Position numbers and translations under genes: made by a program
Assembly: GCA_963797535.1 (NCBI GenBank)
Contig: CAWCPQ010000001.1
Location: forward strand, 620,001 to 684,000
Direction: 5' to 3'
From: JAWWOL01 sp963797535
GTDB lineage: Bacteria; Actinomycetota; Actinomycetes; JAWWOL01
Length of the DNA: 64,000 bases
Shown here: positions 26,917 to 37,139 of the stretch, in pieces
How positions within the stretch are numbered: the first letter of the stretch is position 1
Layout: every line of letters begins with the position of its first letter
Notes under the pieces: model-generated
Database searches by the model: none
Told to the model about the DNA's origin: nothing
Seen by the model: the letters and a program-made list of their open reading frames with translations, nothing else

Positions 26917-28956
26917 GTGGCGGACCCGGCGAGCTATCGACCGGCCCCCGGGTCGATCCCGGAGGCCCCGGGCGTCTACAAGTTCCGTGACGACTCCGGC
27001 CGGGTCATCTACGTCGGCAAGGCCAAGAGCCTGCGCTCCCGGCTGTCGTCCTACTTCCAGGACGTCGTCAACCTGCACCCGCGCACCCAGACGATGGTGC
27101 AGACCGCCTCGTCCGTCGAGTGGACGACGGTCAGCACCGAGGTCGAGGCGCTGCAGCTCGAGTACAACTGGATCAAGGAGTTCGACCCCCGGTTCAACGT
27201 CCGCTACCGCGACGACAAGAGCTACCCGAGCCTGGCCGTCACGTTGTACGAGGAATACCCGCGGCTCCAGGTGATGCGCGGCCCTCGTCGCAAGGGCGTC
27301 CGCTACTTCGGCCCGTACGCGCATGCGTGGGCGATCCGGGAGACCCTCGACGCGCTGGTCCGCGTCTTTCCCGCCCGCACCTGCAGCAACGGGGTCTTCA
27401 CCCGGCAGCGCCAGCTCGGCCGGCCGTGCCTGCTCGGCTACATCGACAAGTGCTCGGCACCCTGCGTCGGCCGGGTCAGTGCCGACCAGCACCGCGAGAT
27501 CGTCGACGACTTCTGCGCCTTCATGGCCGGCCAGACGGCCCCGTTCATCCGCCGGCTCGAGAAGGAGATGCACGCAGCAGCAGGCGATCTCGACTTCGAA
27601 CGGGCCGCCAGGATGCGCGACGACATCAAGGCGCTCGAGCGGGCCATGGAGAAGCAGGCGGTCGTGCTGTCCGACGGTGCCGATGCCGACGTGATCGCGT
27701 TCGCCGAGGACGAGCTCGAGGCGGCCGTGCAGATCTTCTACGTCCGGGGCGGCCGGGTCCGCGGCCAGCGCGGCTGGGTCGTCGACCGGGTCAGTGGGAA
27801 AGGGGAGGCCGAGGAGACGTTGGCCGACCTGGTCGAGCTGTTCCTGCTGCAGATGTACGCCGACGACGAGCTGGGCTCGGGGGTGCCGCGCGAGGTGCTG
27901 GTGCCCGTACTCCCGCCGGAGCCGGAGGCGTTGACCGAGCTGCTGTGCGAGCTTCGGGGCACTCGGGTCGAGCTGCGGGTGCCCCAGCGCGGGGACAAGC
28001 GGGCGTTGCTCGAGACGGTGCAGCGCAACGCCCAGCAGTCCTTCCAGCTGCACAAGCTCAAGCGGGCGAGCGACCTGTCGGCGAGAAGCCTTGCGCTGCA
28101 AGAGATCCAGGAAGCACTCGGCCTTGCCGAGGCGCCACTGCGCATCGAGTGCTTTGACGTGTCCAACCTGCAGGGCACCGAGGTCGTGGCCAGCATGGTC
28201 GTGTTCGAGGACGGCCTCGCTCGTAAGAGCGAGTACCGCCGGTTTGCCGTGCGCGGCCTCGACGGTCAGGACGATGTCGCGTCCATGCACCAGGTCGTCA
28301 AACGGCGTTTCAGTCGTTACCTCGAGGAGCGCGAGAAGACCGGCGAGCTCGGTGTTTCCCTTGAGGACGCTGATGATCCGGCACCCGTGCCGCCCGAGCC
28401 GCCCGTCGGACTCGACCCGACGACCGGCCGACCGAAGAAGTTCGCCTACCCACCCAACCTCGTCGTGGTGGACGGCGGGCCACCCCAGGTGGCTGCTGCT
28501 GCCGCGGCACTGCGCGAGCTGGGCATCGACGAGGTGGCGCTCGTCGGCCTCGCCAAGCGGCTCGAGGAGGTGTGGCTGCCCGACAACCCCGACCCGGTCA
28601 TCCTGCCGCGCACCAGCGAGGGCCTCTACCTGCTCCAGCGCGTACGCGACGAGGCGCACCGGTTCGCGATCACCTACCACCGTCAGCGCCGGTCGCGCAC
28701 GATGACCGAGAGCGCCCTCGACGGTGTCCCCGGTCTCGGCGATGCCAGGCGCAAGGCGCTGCTCAAGCATTTCGGCTCGCTCAAACGGCTGAAGGCTGCC
28801 AGCGCCGAGGAGATCGCGGCGCTGCCGGGCTTCGGCCCGCGTACAGCAGCGTCGATCGTCACAGCGCTGGGCTCGGCGGCCACCTCGCCGAGCGTCGACC
28901 CGACCACGGGTGAGATCCTGGAAGACGCTGATCCGACCGCCGAAGGGAACCGATGA
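26917..28956 (+). CDS. uvrC: Excinuclease ABC subunit C
   Basis: 679 residues from GTG 26917. N-terminal GIY-YIG nuclease (PGVYKFRDDSGRVIYVGKAKSLRSRL), cysteine motif CLLGYIDKCSAPCVGR, UVR domain at ~200-235 for UvrB contact, RNase H-like C-terminal nuclease (IECFDVSNLQG, FVVVDGGPPQV-like LVVVDGGPPQV) and terminal helix-hairpin-helix repeats (LDGVPGLGDARRKALL, LPGFGPRTAASIV). Makes both incisions in nucleotide excision repair. First gene of uvrC-rapZ-yvcK-whiA. Confidence 0.97.
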   Translation: MADPASYRPAPGSIPEAPGVYKFRDDSGRVIYVGKAKSLRSRLSSYFQDVVNLHPRTQTMVQTASSVEWTTVSTEVEALQLEYNWIKEFDPRFNVRYRDDKSYPSLAVTLYEEYPRLQVMRGPRRKGVRYFGPYAHAWAIRETLDALVRVFPARTCSNGVFTRQRQLGRPCLLGYIDKCSAPCVGRVSADQHREIVDDFCAFMAGQTAPFIRRLEKEMHAAAGDLDFERAARMRDDIKALERAMEKQAVVLSDGADADVIAFAEDELEAAVQIFYVRGGRVRGQRGWVVDRVSGKGEAEETLADLVELFLLQMYADDELGSGVPREVLVPVLPPEPEALTELLCELRGTRVELRVPQRGDKRALLETVQRNAQQSFQLHKLKRASDLSARSLALQEIQEALGLAEAPLRIECFDVSNLQGTEVVASMVVFEDGLARKSEYRRFAVRGLDGQDDVASMHQVVKRRFSRYLEEREKTGELGVSLEDADDPAPVPPEPPVGLDPTTGRPKKFAYPPNLVVVDGGPPQVAAAAAALRELGIDEVALVGLAKRLEEVWLPDNPDPVILPRTSEGLYLLQRVRDEAHRFAITYHRQRRSRTMTESALDGVPGLGDARRKALLKHFGSLKRLKAASAEEIAALPGFGPRTAASIVTALGSAATSPSVDPTTGEILEDADPTAEGNR

Positions 28957-29828
28957 GCGCCCTGCCGGGAACGGTCCAGATCGTCGTGGTGACAGGACTT
29001 TCCGGAGCCGGTCGCAGCACAGCAGCCAAGTGCCTCGAGGACCTCGGCTGGTTCGTCGTCGACAACCTGCCGCCGGGGCTGCTCACGACGATGGCCGAGC
29101 TGGGCGGGCTGTCGGCCGGCGCGGTGCCGAAGATCGCAGCTGTGGTCGACGTGCGCAGCCGGGCGTTCTCCTCCGACCTGCGAACGGCTCTGGCGGACCT
29201 TGAGTCGCAAGGCGTCCGGCCGCGGGTGCTGTTCCTGGAGGCCAGCGACGAGGAGCTGGTACGGCGGTTCGAGAACGTCCGCCGCCCCCACCCGTTGCAG
29301 GGCGACGGCCGGCTCGTCGACGGCATCAAGCGCGAGCGGGAGCAGCTGCTCGAGCTGCGCGGCGAGGCCGACCTGGTCCTCGACACCACCGGCCTGAACG
29401 TCCACGAGCTCCGGGCCCGGATTGTCGGTGCCTTCAACGACACCAGGGAGTCCGCGCTACGGGCGACGGTCGTCTCGTTCGGCTACAAGTACGGCCTGCC
29501 GGTCGACGCCGATCTGGTCGTGGACTGCCGGTTCCTGCCCAACCCGCACTGGGTCCCGGAGCTGCGGCCGCGCACCGGACAGGACCCGCTGGTCCGCGAC
29601 TACGTGCTGTCCCAGCCGGGGGCGCGCGAGTTCCTCGACCGTTACAGCGAGGTGCTGGCCGTGCTGATGCCGGGCTATCGCGCCGAGGGCAAGCGCTACC
29701 TCGCGCTCGCCGTCGGGTGTACGGGCGGCAAGCACCGCAGTGTCGCCATGGCCGAACAGCTGGCGGCACGTCTCACCGAGCTCGGCGTCGACGTTCAGGT
29801 CAGCCATCGCGACCTGGGTCGCGAGTGA
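28953..29828 (+). CDS. rapZ: RapZ family P-loop protein
   Basis: 291 residues from ATG 28953 (ATGA overlap with uvrC). Walker A-like GLSGAGRST (15-23) with Arg in place of Lys, as in many actinobacterial members; WFVVDNLPPGLL; VKREREQL-like IKREREQLLELR; and C-terminal AVGCTGGKHRSVAMAEQLA. In Escherichia coli RapZ guides an sRNA to RNase E in control of glucosamine-6-phosphate synthase; in Gram-positive bacteria YvcJ binds nucleotides and its target is less clear. Always beside yvcK and whiA in this phylum. Confidence 0.94.
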   Translation: MSALPGTVQIVVVTGLSGAGRSTAAKCLEDLGWFVVDNLPPGLLTTMAELGGLSAGAVPKIAAVVDVRSRAFSSDLRTALADLESQGVRPRVLFLEASDEELVRRFENVRRPHPLQGDGRLVDGIKREREQLLELRGEADLVLDTTGLNVHELRARIVGAFNDTRESALRATVVSFGYKYGLPVDADLVVDCRFLPNPHWVPELRPRTGQDPLVRDYVLSQPGAREFLDRYSEVLAVLMPGYRAEGKRYLALAVGCTGGKHRSVAMAEQLAARLTELGVDVQVSHRDLGRE

Positions 29829-30844
29829 GCGTCCGCGGGCCGCGCGTCGTGGCCCTCGGTGGCGGCCACGGCCTGGCGGCCACCCTGACCGCTCTGCGCC
29901 AGCTGACCGATCAGCTCACGGCCATCGTGACCGTCGCCGATGACGGCGGCTCGAGCGGCCGGCTGCGCGCCGACTACCCCGACATGCTGCCGCCGGGCGA
30001 CCTGCGCATGGCGCTGGTGGCGCTGGCCGCCGACGACGCGGACGGCCGCCTGTGGAGCGAGGTACTCCAGCACCGCTTTCCCGGCGACGGTGACGTGGCC
30101 GGTCATGCGGTGGGCAACCTGCTGATGACTGGCTTGCTTGGCGTGCTCGGTGATCCGGTCCGGGCCCTCGACGAGCTCGGGCGACTTGTGGGTGCCTGCG
30201 GGCGGGTGCTGCCGATGTCGATGACGCCGCTCGAGATCGTCGCGCAGGTCTCCGACCCCGACTCTCCGCTCGGGTTGCGGACCGTTCGCGGCCAGGGTCG
30301 GGTCGCCGTCACGACCGGTGTGGTGCAGGTGGCGATCGAGCCGCAGGACCCGCCGGCCTGCTCGGACGCACTCACGGCGGTCCACGCTGCCGACCTGGTC
30401 GTGCTCGGGCCGGGCTCGTGGTTCACCAGCGTGCTTCCGCACCTGCTCGTACCCGAGCTTGCCGCTGCCCTGCACGCCACGGCCGCCCGGCGGGTGCTGG
30501 TCCTCAACATCGCCGCCGAGGCGGGGGAGACGGCTGACTTCTCCCCGCAGGAACACCTCGAGGTGTTCTTGAGCTACGCCCCGAATCTGCGCATCGACGT
30601 GGTGGTGGCCAACGAGAGCACTGCCGGTGACAGAGCAGGACTTGCCCGCGGCGCGCGTACATTGGGTGCCGAGCTCGTCCTGGCACCGGTTGCCGTCGAT
30701 GACGGATCCCCACGTCACGACCCGGTCCGGCTGGCCAGCGCCTTTCGCGAGGTGCTGGCGGCGCGGCACGGCCAGCCTGAGACGTCCAGCGCATCCAGCA
30801 CCACACACACCGGCAGTACGGGAGGGCATCGCGCATGGCAATGA
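29825..30844 (+). CDS. yvcK: Gluconeogenesis factor YvcK/CuvA family protein
   Basis: 339 residues from GTG 29825 (GTGA overlap with rapZ). CofD-like fold with VVALGGGHGLAATLTAL, VTVADDGGSSGRLR, LPPGDLRMALVALA, VGNLLMTGL and VVLGPGSWFTSVLPHLL. Homologues bind UDP-GlcNAc and are needed for cell shape and for growth on gluconeogenic carbon sources. Its end overlaps the start of whiA by 10 bases, indicating coupled translation. Confidence 0.93.
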   Translation: MSVRGPRVVALGGGHGLAATLTALRQLTDQLTAIVTVADDGGSSGRLRADYPDMLPPGDLRMALVALAADDADGRLWSEVLQHRFPGDGDVAGHAVGNLLMTGLLGVLGDPVRALDELGRLVGACGRVLPMSMTPLEIVAQVSDPDSPLGLRTVRGQGRVAVTTGVVQVAIEPQDPPACSDALTAVHAADLVVLGPGSWFTSVLPHLLVPELAAALHATAARRVLVLNIAAEAGETADFSPQEHLEVFLSYAPNLRIDVVVANESTAGDRAGLARGARTLGAELVLAPVAVDDGSPRHDPVRLASAFREVLAARHGQPETSSASSTTHTGSTGGHRAWQ

Positions 30845-31815
30845 CGGCTGCGGTAAAGGACGAGCTGTCCAGGCTTGTGGTCACGAAGCCCTGTTGCCGC
30901 AAGGCCGAGATGGCGTCGCTGCTCAGGTTCGCCGGTGGTCTGCACCTCGTCGGTGGCCGGATCGTGGTGGAGGCCGAGCTCGACACCGGCGTGGCAGCGC
31001 GGCGGATGCGCAGGGACATCGCCGAGGTCTTCGGCTACGCCAGCGACATCGTCGTGGTGGCCGCGGGCGGGCTGCGCAAGGGCAGCCGCTACGTGCTGCG
31101 GATCACCCGCGACGGTGAGGCGCTCGCTCGCCAGACCGGTCTTCTCGACAGTCGCGGCCGTCCCGTACGAGGACTTCCTCCCCAGGTCGTCGCCGGCTCG
31201 ACCTGCGACGCAGCCGCCGCCTGGCGTGGTGCGTTCCTGGCCCACGGCTCCCTCACCGAGCCCGGCCGCTCCTGCTCGCTGGAGATCACCTGTCCCGGCC
31301 CGGAGGCCGCGCTGGCCCTGGTCGGCGCGGCTCGCCGCCTGGGCGTCGCTGCCAAGGCGCGTGAGGTCCGCGGCGTCGACCGGGTCGTGATCCGCGACGG
31401 CGACGCCATCGGTGCGCTGCTGACCAAGATCGGCGCCCACGAGTCCCTGCTCGCCTGGGAGGACCGGCGGATGCGTCGTGAGGTCCGGGCGACGGCCAAC
31501 CGGCTGGCCAACTTCGACGACGCCAACCTGCGCCGCTCGGCCAGGGCAGCCGTGGCCGCCGGTGCACGGGTGGCCAGGGCACTCGAGATCCTCGGCGACG
31601 AGGCTCCCGAGCATCTGATCTCGGCCGGCACCCTGCGCCTCGAGCACTCCCAGGCCAGCCTCGAGGAGCTCGGCGCCCTCGCCGACCCGCCGCTGACCAA
31701 GGACGCGATCGCCGGGCGTATCCGCCGGTTGCTGGCCATGGCGGACAAACGAGCCAGCGATCTGGGCATCCCCGGCACCGAGGCCAACCTCACTGCGGAC
31801 ATGCTCGCGCCCTGA
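30835..31815 (+). CDS. whiA: Sporulation/cell-division regulator WhiA
   Basis: 326 residues. N-terminal LAGLIDADG-like fold (MTAAVKDELSRLVV, LLRFAGGLHLVGGRIVVE, WRGAFLAHGSLTEPGRSCSLEI) without the acidic homing-endonuclease pair, and a C-terminal helix-turn-helix at ~270-315 (ASLEELGALADPPLTKDAIAGRIRRL). WhiA works with WhiB in Streptomyces sporulation septation and is present in non-sporulating relatives too. ATG 30835 and 30841 are both possible. Ends the uvrC operon; gap starts 111 bases later. Confidence 0.95.
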   Translation: MAMTAAVKDELSRLVVTKPCCRKAEMASLLRFAGGLHLVGGRIVVEAELDTGVAARRMRRDIAEVFGYASDIVVVAAGGLRKGSRYVLRITRDGEALARQTGLLDSRGRPVRGLPPQVVAGSTCDAAAAWRGAFLAHGSLTEPGRSCSLEITCPGPEAALALVGAARRLGVAAKAREVRGVDRVVIRDGDAIGALLTKIGAHESLLAWEDRRMRREVRATANRLANFDDANLRRSARAAVAAGARVARALEILGDEAPEHLISAGTLRLEHSQASLEELGALADPPLTKDAIAGRIRRLLAMADKRASDLGIPGTEANLTADMLAP

Positions 31816-31926
31816 TCGGGCGGTGAGATACCGGTTTCGTGACCCACAGACTGCTTCGGTAGGCTCAGGCCGACCAACTCAGCACCGGCAAGCGTTCCGG
31901 TTCATTGAATTACTGAGGGGACCACC

Positions 31927-32937
<1,011 letters not shown>

Positions 32938-32955
32938 GTAAAGGAGCTTCTTGCT

Positions 32956-34164
32956 GTGCGCACCCTCGACGACCTGATTGCCGGGGGAGTGACCGGTAAG
33001 AAGGTCTTTCTCCGCTCCGACCTGAACGTCCCGCTCGACCGCAGCTCGGGTTCGGCCGTCATTAGCGATGACGGCCGGATCCGGGCCAGCCTGCCGACCC
33101 TGACCGCGCTGCTCGACGCCGGCGCCCGGGTCGTCGTGGGCGCCCATCTGGGCCGGCCCAAGGGCGAGGCCAACCCCGACTTCTCCCTCGCACCCGTCGC
33201 CGTACGGCTGGCGGAGCTGCTCGGCAAGCCGGTGGCCTTCGCCACCGACGTGGTGGGCAGCTCGGCCGACGAGGTCGCGGCGCGGCTCGGCGACGGCGAG
33301 GTCGCCCTGATCGAGAACCTCCGCTACGAGGCCGGCGAGACCAGCAAGGACGACGACGAGCGTGCCGCGTTCGCCGACCAGCTGGTCGGCCTCGGCGGCG
33401 GGTTCGACCTCTACGTCGGCGATGGCTTCGGCGCCGTGCACCGCAAGCACGCCAGCGTCTACGACGTCCCGTACAAGCTGCCTCACGCCGCCGGCCGTCT
33501 GGTCGCGGCCGAGGTCGACGTGCTCAAGGCGCTGACCACCGACACCGTACGGCCCTACGTGGTCGTGCTCGGCGGGTCCAAGGTCTCGGACAAGCTCGGC
33601 GTCATCGAGGCACTCGTTCCCAAGGTGGACAAGCTGCTCATCGGCGGCGGCATGTGCTTCACGTTCTTGAAGGCTCAGGGCTACGACGTCGGCGACTCGC
33701 TGCTCCAGGAGGACCAGGTCGAGACCTGCGCGGCCTTCCTGCGTGACCACCCCGACACGTTCGTGCTGCCGACCGACATCGTGACCTCGGCTGAGTTCTC
33801 CGCTGACGCCCCGACCCAGATCGTGCCGGCCGACAAGATCCCCGACGGCCAAAAGGGTCTCGACATCGGACCCGAGTCCGTCGAGCTGTTCGCCTCGGTG
33901 CTCGCCGACGCCAGGACGGTGTTCTGGAACGGCCCGATGGGTGTCTTCGAGCTCGCCCCGTTCGCCAACGGCACCCTCAAGGTCGCCCAAGCTGTTGCCG
34001 CCGTCGACGGCATCAGCGTGGTCGGCGGTGGCGACTCCGCCGCAGCCGTTCGCGCCCTCGGGCTCGACGAGTCCACCTTCTCGCACATCTCCACCGGTGG
34101 CGGCGCGTCACTGGAATACCTCGAGGGCAAGCAGCTGCCCGGTATCACTGCCTTGGAGGCATGA
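32956..34164 (+). CDS. pgk: Phosphoglycerate kinase
   Basis: 402 residues from GTG 32956, AAGGAG nine bases upstream. FLRSDLNVPLD, the VVGAHLGRPKGEANPDFSLAPV substrate loop, ENLRYEAGETSKDDDE, LGGSKVSDKLGVIE, FWNGPMGVFE and the closing GGGDSAAAVRALG / HISTGGGASLEYLEG. Transfers phosphate from 1,3-bisphosphoglycerate to ADP. Stop overlaps the tpiA ATG. Confidence 0.97.
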   Translation: MRTLDDLIAGGVTGKKVFLRSDLNVPLDRSSGSAVISDDGRIRASLPTLTALLDAGARVVVGAHLGRPKGEANPDFSLAPVAVRLAELLGKPVAFATDVVGSSADEVAARLGDGEVALIENLRYEAGETSKDDDERAAFADQLVGLGGGFDLYVGDGFGAVHRKHASVYDVPYKLPHAAGRLVAAEVDVLKALTTDTVRPYVVVLGGSKVSDKLGVIEALVPKVDKLLIGGGMCFTFLKAQGYDVGDSLLQEDQVETCAAFLRDHPDTFVLPTDIVTSAEFSADAPTQIVPADKIPDGQKGLDIGPESVELFASVLADARTVFWNGPMGVFELAPFANGTLKVAQAVAAVDGISVVGGGDSAAAVRALGLDESTFSHISTGGGASLEYLEGKQLPGITALEA

Positions 34165-34967
34165 TCGTGGCTAACGCCAACAAGCGCGTCGGCCGGATGC
34201 CGCTGATCGCCGGCAACTGGAAGATGAACCTCAACCACCTCGAGGCCATCGCCCTGGTGCAGAAGCTCGCCTTCTCGCTGGCCGAGCCGGTGTTCGACCG
34301 GGTCGAGGTCGTCGTGATCCCGCCCTACACCGACCTGCGCAGCGTGCAGACGCTGGTCGACGGTGACCGGCTGCTGCTGAAGTACGGCGCCCAGGACCTG
34401 TCCGCGCAGACCGCCGGCGCCTACACCGGCGAGATCTCCGGGCCCATGCTGGCCAAGCTCGGCTGCTCCTACGCCGTGATCGGGCACTCGGAGCGCCGTC
34501 AGTACCACGGCGAGACCGACGAGCTGGTCAACGCCAAGGTCAAGGCGGCCTACGCGGTCGAGATCACGCCGATCCTGTGCGTGGGTGAGGGACTCGAGAT
34601 CCGCGAGAGCGGCGAGCACGTGGCCTACACGCTGGCCCAGCTCGACGGTGCCCTGGCGGGCATCACCATCGAGCAGGCTCGCACGCTGGTCGTCGCCTAC
34701 GAGCCGGTCTGGGCGATCGGTACCGGCAAGGTGGCGACGCCGGAGGACGCGCAAGAGGTCTGCGGTGCCATCCGCACCCGCCTCGCCGAGCTCTACAGCG
34801 GGGCCGTCGCGGACGGCGTACGGGTGCTGTACGGCGGATCGGTCAAGGCGGACAATGCCGGCGGGATCATGGTTCAGCCGGACGTCGACGGGGCACTCGT
34901 CGGTGGCGCGAGCATCGATGCGGACTCTTTTGCGGGAATCGTGACCGCAACCGCGGATTCTCCTTGA
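34161..34967 (+). CDS. tpiA: Triosephosphate isomerase
   Basis: 268 residues if started at ATG 34161, which overlaps the pgk stop; GTG 34167 is also possible. Motifs: IAGNWKMNLNHLEA (catalytic Asn/Lys), GHSERRQYHGE (catalytic His), YEPVWAIGTGKVATPE (catalytic Glu and mobile loop) and LYGGSVKADNAG phosphate loop. Interconverts dihydroxyacetone phosphate and glyceraldehyde 3-phosphate. Last gene of the glycolytic trio; no clear terminator follows. Confidence 0.97.
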   Translation: MIVANANKRVGRMPLIAGNWKMNLNHLEAIALVQKLAFSLAEPVFDRVEVVVIPPYTDLRSVQTLVDGDRLLLKYGAQDLSAQTAGAYTGEISGPMLAKLGCSYAVIGHSERRQYHGETDELVNAKVKAAYAVEITPILCVGEGLEIRESGEHVAYTLAQLDGALAGITIEQARTLVVAYEPVWAIGTGKVATPEDAQEVCGAIRTRLAELYSGAVADGVRVLYGGSVKADNAGGIMVQPDVDGALVGGASIDADSFAGIVTATADSP

Positions 34968-35007
34968 TCGTTTTCCACCAGCCGCAAGGTTTCCCGCTTA
35001 CTCACGA

Positions 35008-35023
35008 GTAACAAATGTGTTAC
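35008..35023. promoter_or_regulatory. Inverted repeat upstream of peptide ABC operon
   Basis: GTAACA-AATG-TGTTAC, a perfect 6-bp palindrome, lies 134 bases before the substrate-binding protein gene and just upstream of a possible TTGGCA-17-TATGCC promoter (35026-35054). Likely an operator for an unidentified regulator. Confidence 0.4.
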
Positions 35024-35156
35024 ACCTTGGCATCCAACTGGGCGAAACCTATGCCCCGCCCATGCATCTGACGTATCTTCCAACCACGCCCGCAGCAATG
35101 CGGCGTGTGTCCGTCTGCGGCCGTCCCGGCCCGGACGTCCTCGGGAAGGGTGTCAG

Positions 35157-36998
35157 ATGAATCGACGGTTGTATTCGGGCGCGGTGCTGGCTGTGACCGC
35201 CGCACTTGCGTTGTCCGCTTGTAGCGGCTCGAGCAGTACCGCCAGCAAGCCGACCTCCAGCGCGACCGGGGGAGCCGCTACGACCAGTGCCGCTGGGGCT
35301 ACCACTGCCGCCGCCGCTGCTGGGGCGGACACTCCGGCCGCTGCCAACGTTGCGTGCGACACGAAGCCGCTGACCTGCAACACGGGCACAGCGACCAAGG
35401 GTGGGTCCTACACCTACACGATTGAGAAGGACATCACGAACTGGAACGTGCTCACGAGCACGGGCAGCCAGTTCGACACGTCCGAGGCGCTCAACCAGAT
35501 CGAGCCCTACGCCTTCACCTCTCTGCCGGACCTGAGCTTCGGTCCGCAGCCGGACTGGTTCACCTCGATCAAGCAGACGTCGGCCAGCCCGCAGACCATC
35601 GTCTACCAGATCAACCCCAAGGCGGTCTGGAACGACGGACAGCCGTTTGACGCCAGCGACCTGATCATGACGGCCAACCTGCAGACGGCCAGCAAGTGCG
35701 GTGGCGCCGACCCCGCCGACAAGTCGGCCAACCCCAACCTGCACTGCGACCCGGCGGTCACCGCCGGCTACGACAACATCAAGTCGATGACCGCCTCCAA
35801 CGGCGGCAAGACGATGACGATGGTGTTCGCCACGCCGTTCTCGGACTGGAAGAACATGTTCGGCCCGATCCTGCCGGCCCACATCGGCAAGACCAAGGGC
35901 GACATCAACACCAAGGCTGGCCTTTCGGCCATCACGACCTTCTTCAACGACACGGTTCCGACCTGGTCGGCCGGCCCGTACATGATCAGCAAGTTCCAGA
36001 AGAACACCGCCGTCACCGAGGTGCCCAACCCGAAGTGGTTCGGCGCAGCCGGCCCCAACTTCGACACCCTGGTGTTCCGGATCATCACCGACGCGACGCA
36101 GGAAGTTCCCGCCCTGCAAAGCGGTGAGGTCCAGGCCATCAACCCGCAGCCCGAGGTCGACCTCGTCCAGCAGGTGCAGAAGCTCAAGGGCGTGACCTAC
36201 CACATCGGTGGTGGCCTGGTGTGGGAGCACTTCGACCTCAACCTGACCAACCCGGCGCTCAAGGACCCGGTGGTTCGCAACGCCATGTTCACGGCGCTGA
36301 ACCGCAAGGCGCTGATGGCTCGTACGATCGGTCAGTTCGACCCCAACGCCAAGGTCATCGACAACCACATGTTCGTCCCCGGTCAAGACGGCTACCAGAA
36401 CAACCTGCCGGCCAGCCAGGGTTCGGGTGACGCCGCGGCGGCGACCAAGCTGCTGACCGGCGCCGGCTACAAGATCTCCGGCGGCAAGCTGATGATGAAG
36501 GACGGCTCGGCGTTCCCGACGCTGAAGGCGCGCTACACCGTGGGCAACAACATCCGGCTCAGTGAGCTGCAGCAGTTCCAGCGGGACCTGAAGAAGATCG
36601 GCATCACGATGACAATCGCGAGCACCGACAGCCTCGGCGGGACGCTGTCCAAGCTCGACTACGACGTCATCGTGTTCGCCTGGCAGAGCTCGCCGGCGGC
36701 CTTCGCCGGTGCCCAGCAGCTGTGGCTGAGCACCAGTGGCAGCAACTACGGCAAGTACAAGAACCCCCAGGTCGACAAGCTCATCAACCAGGCGGCGGGT
36801 GAGGTCGACACGGCCAAGGCCACCGCTGAGCTGAACGCGGCCGACAAGATCATGTCCGCTGACGCCTACGTCATGCCGCTCTACCAGAAGGCCACCTTCC
36901 TGGTCTTCAAGAACGGCTCGGTCAACGTCCGGGACAACGCGACGGTCAACGGACCGCCGTACAACGTCTCGGAGTGGGGCTTCGGCAAGATCAGCTAA
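35157..36998 (+). CDS. ABC transporter substrate-binding lipoprotein, family 5 (peptide type)
   Basis: 613 residues. Signal peptide with lipobox LALSAC (Cys22), then a Ser/Thr/Ala-rich linker (~23-70), then an SBP_bac_5 domain: FTSLPDLSFGPQPDWFTSIKQ, VWNDGQPFDASDLI, WEHFDLNLTNPALKDPVVRNAMFTALNRKAL and a C-terminal DVIVFAWQSS. Domain knowledge: captures di-/oligopeptides or related solutes such as nickel and heme. A hairpin terminator separates it from the permease genes, which would allow more binding protein than membrane components. Confidence 0.93.
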   Translation: MNRRLYSGAVLAVTAALALSACSGSSSTASKPTSSATGGAATTSAAGATTAAAAAGADTPAAANVACDTKPLTCNTGTATKGGSYTYTIEKDITNWNVLTSTGSQFDTSEALNQIEPYAFTSLPDLSFGPQPDWFTSIKQTSASPQTIVYQINPKAVWNDGQPFDASDLIMTANLQTASKCGGADPADKSANPNLHCDPAVTAGYDNIKSMTASNGGKTMTMVFATPFSDWKNMFGPILPAHIGKTKGDINTKAGLSAITTFFNDTVPTWSAGPYMISKFQKNTAVTEVPNPKWFGAAGPNFDTLVFRIITDATQEVPALQSGEVQAINPQPEVDLVQQVQKLKGVTYHIGGGLVWEHFDLNLTNPALKDPVVRNAMFTALNRKALMARTIGQFDPNAKVIDNHMFVPGQDGYQNNLPASQGSGDAAAATKLLTGAGYKISGGKLMMKDGSAFPTLKARYTVGNNIRLSELQQFQRDLKKIGITMTIASTDSLGGTLSKLDYDVIVFAWQSSPAAFAGAQQLWLSTSGSNYGKYKNPQVDKLINQAAGEVDTAKATAELNAADKIMSADAYVMPLYQKATFLVFKNGSVNVRDNATVNGPPYNVSEWGFGKIS

Positions 36999-37006
36999 GA
37001 GGCTGC

Positions 37007-37043
37007 TTGGGGGGATCGGACGCGTCGCGTCCGGTCCCCCCAA
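37007..37043 (+). terminator. Hairpin after the substrate-binding protein gene
   Basis: 16-bp stem with one G-U pair: left arm 37007-37022 (TTGGGGGGATCGGACG), right arm 37028-37043, five-base loop. Eight bases after the stop codon. Probably attenuates read-through into the permease genes. Confidence 0.65.
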
Positions 37044-37139
37044 AGCAAGTCCATGATCTTTTTGCCCTGGCACCTGTTTGACCGCCCTGTCCCGGGCGCA
37101 CACTGGCCTGAAGACACCTGACGAAGAGGTGGGGTTGTC

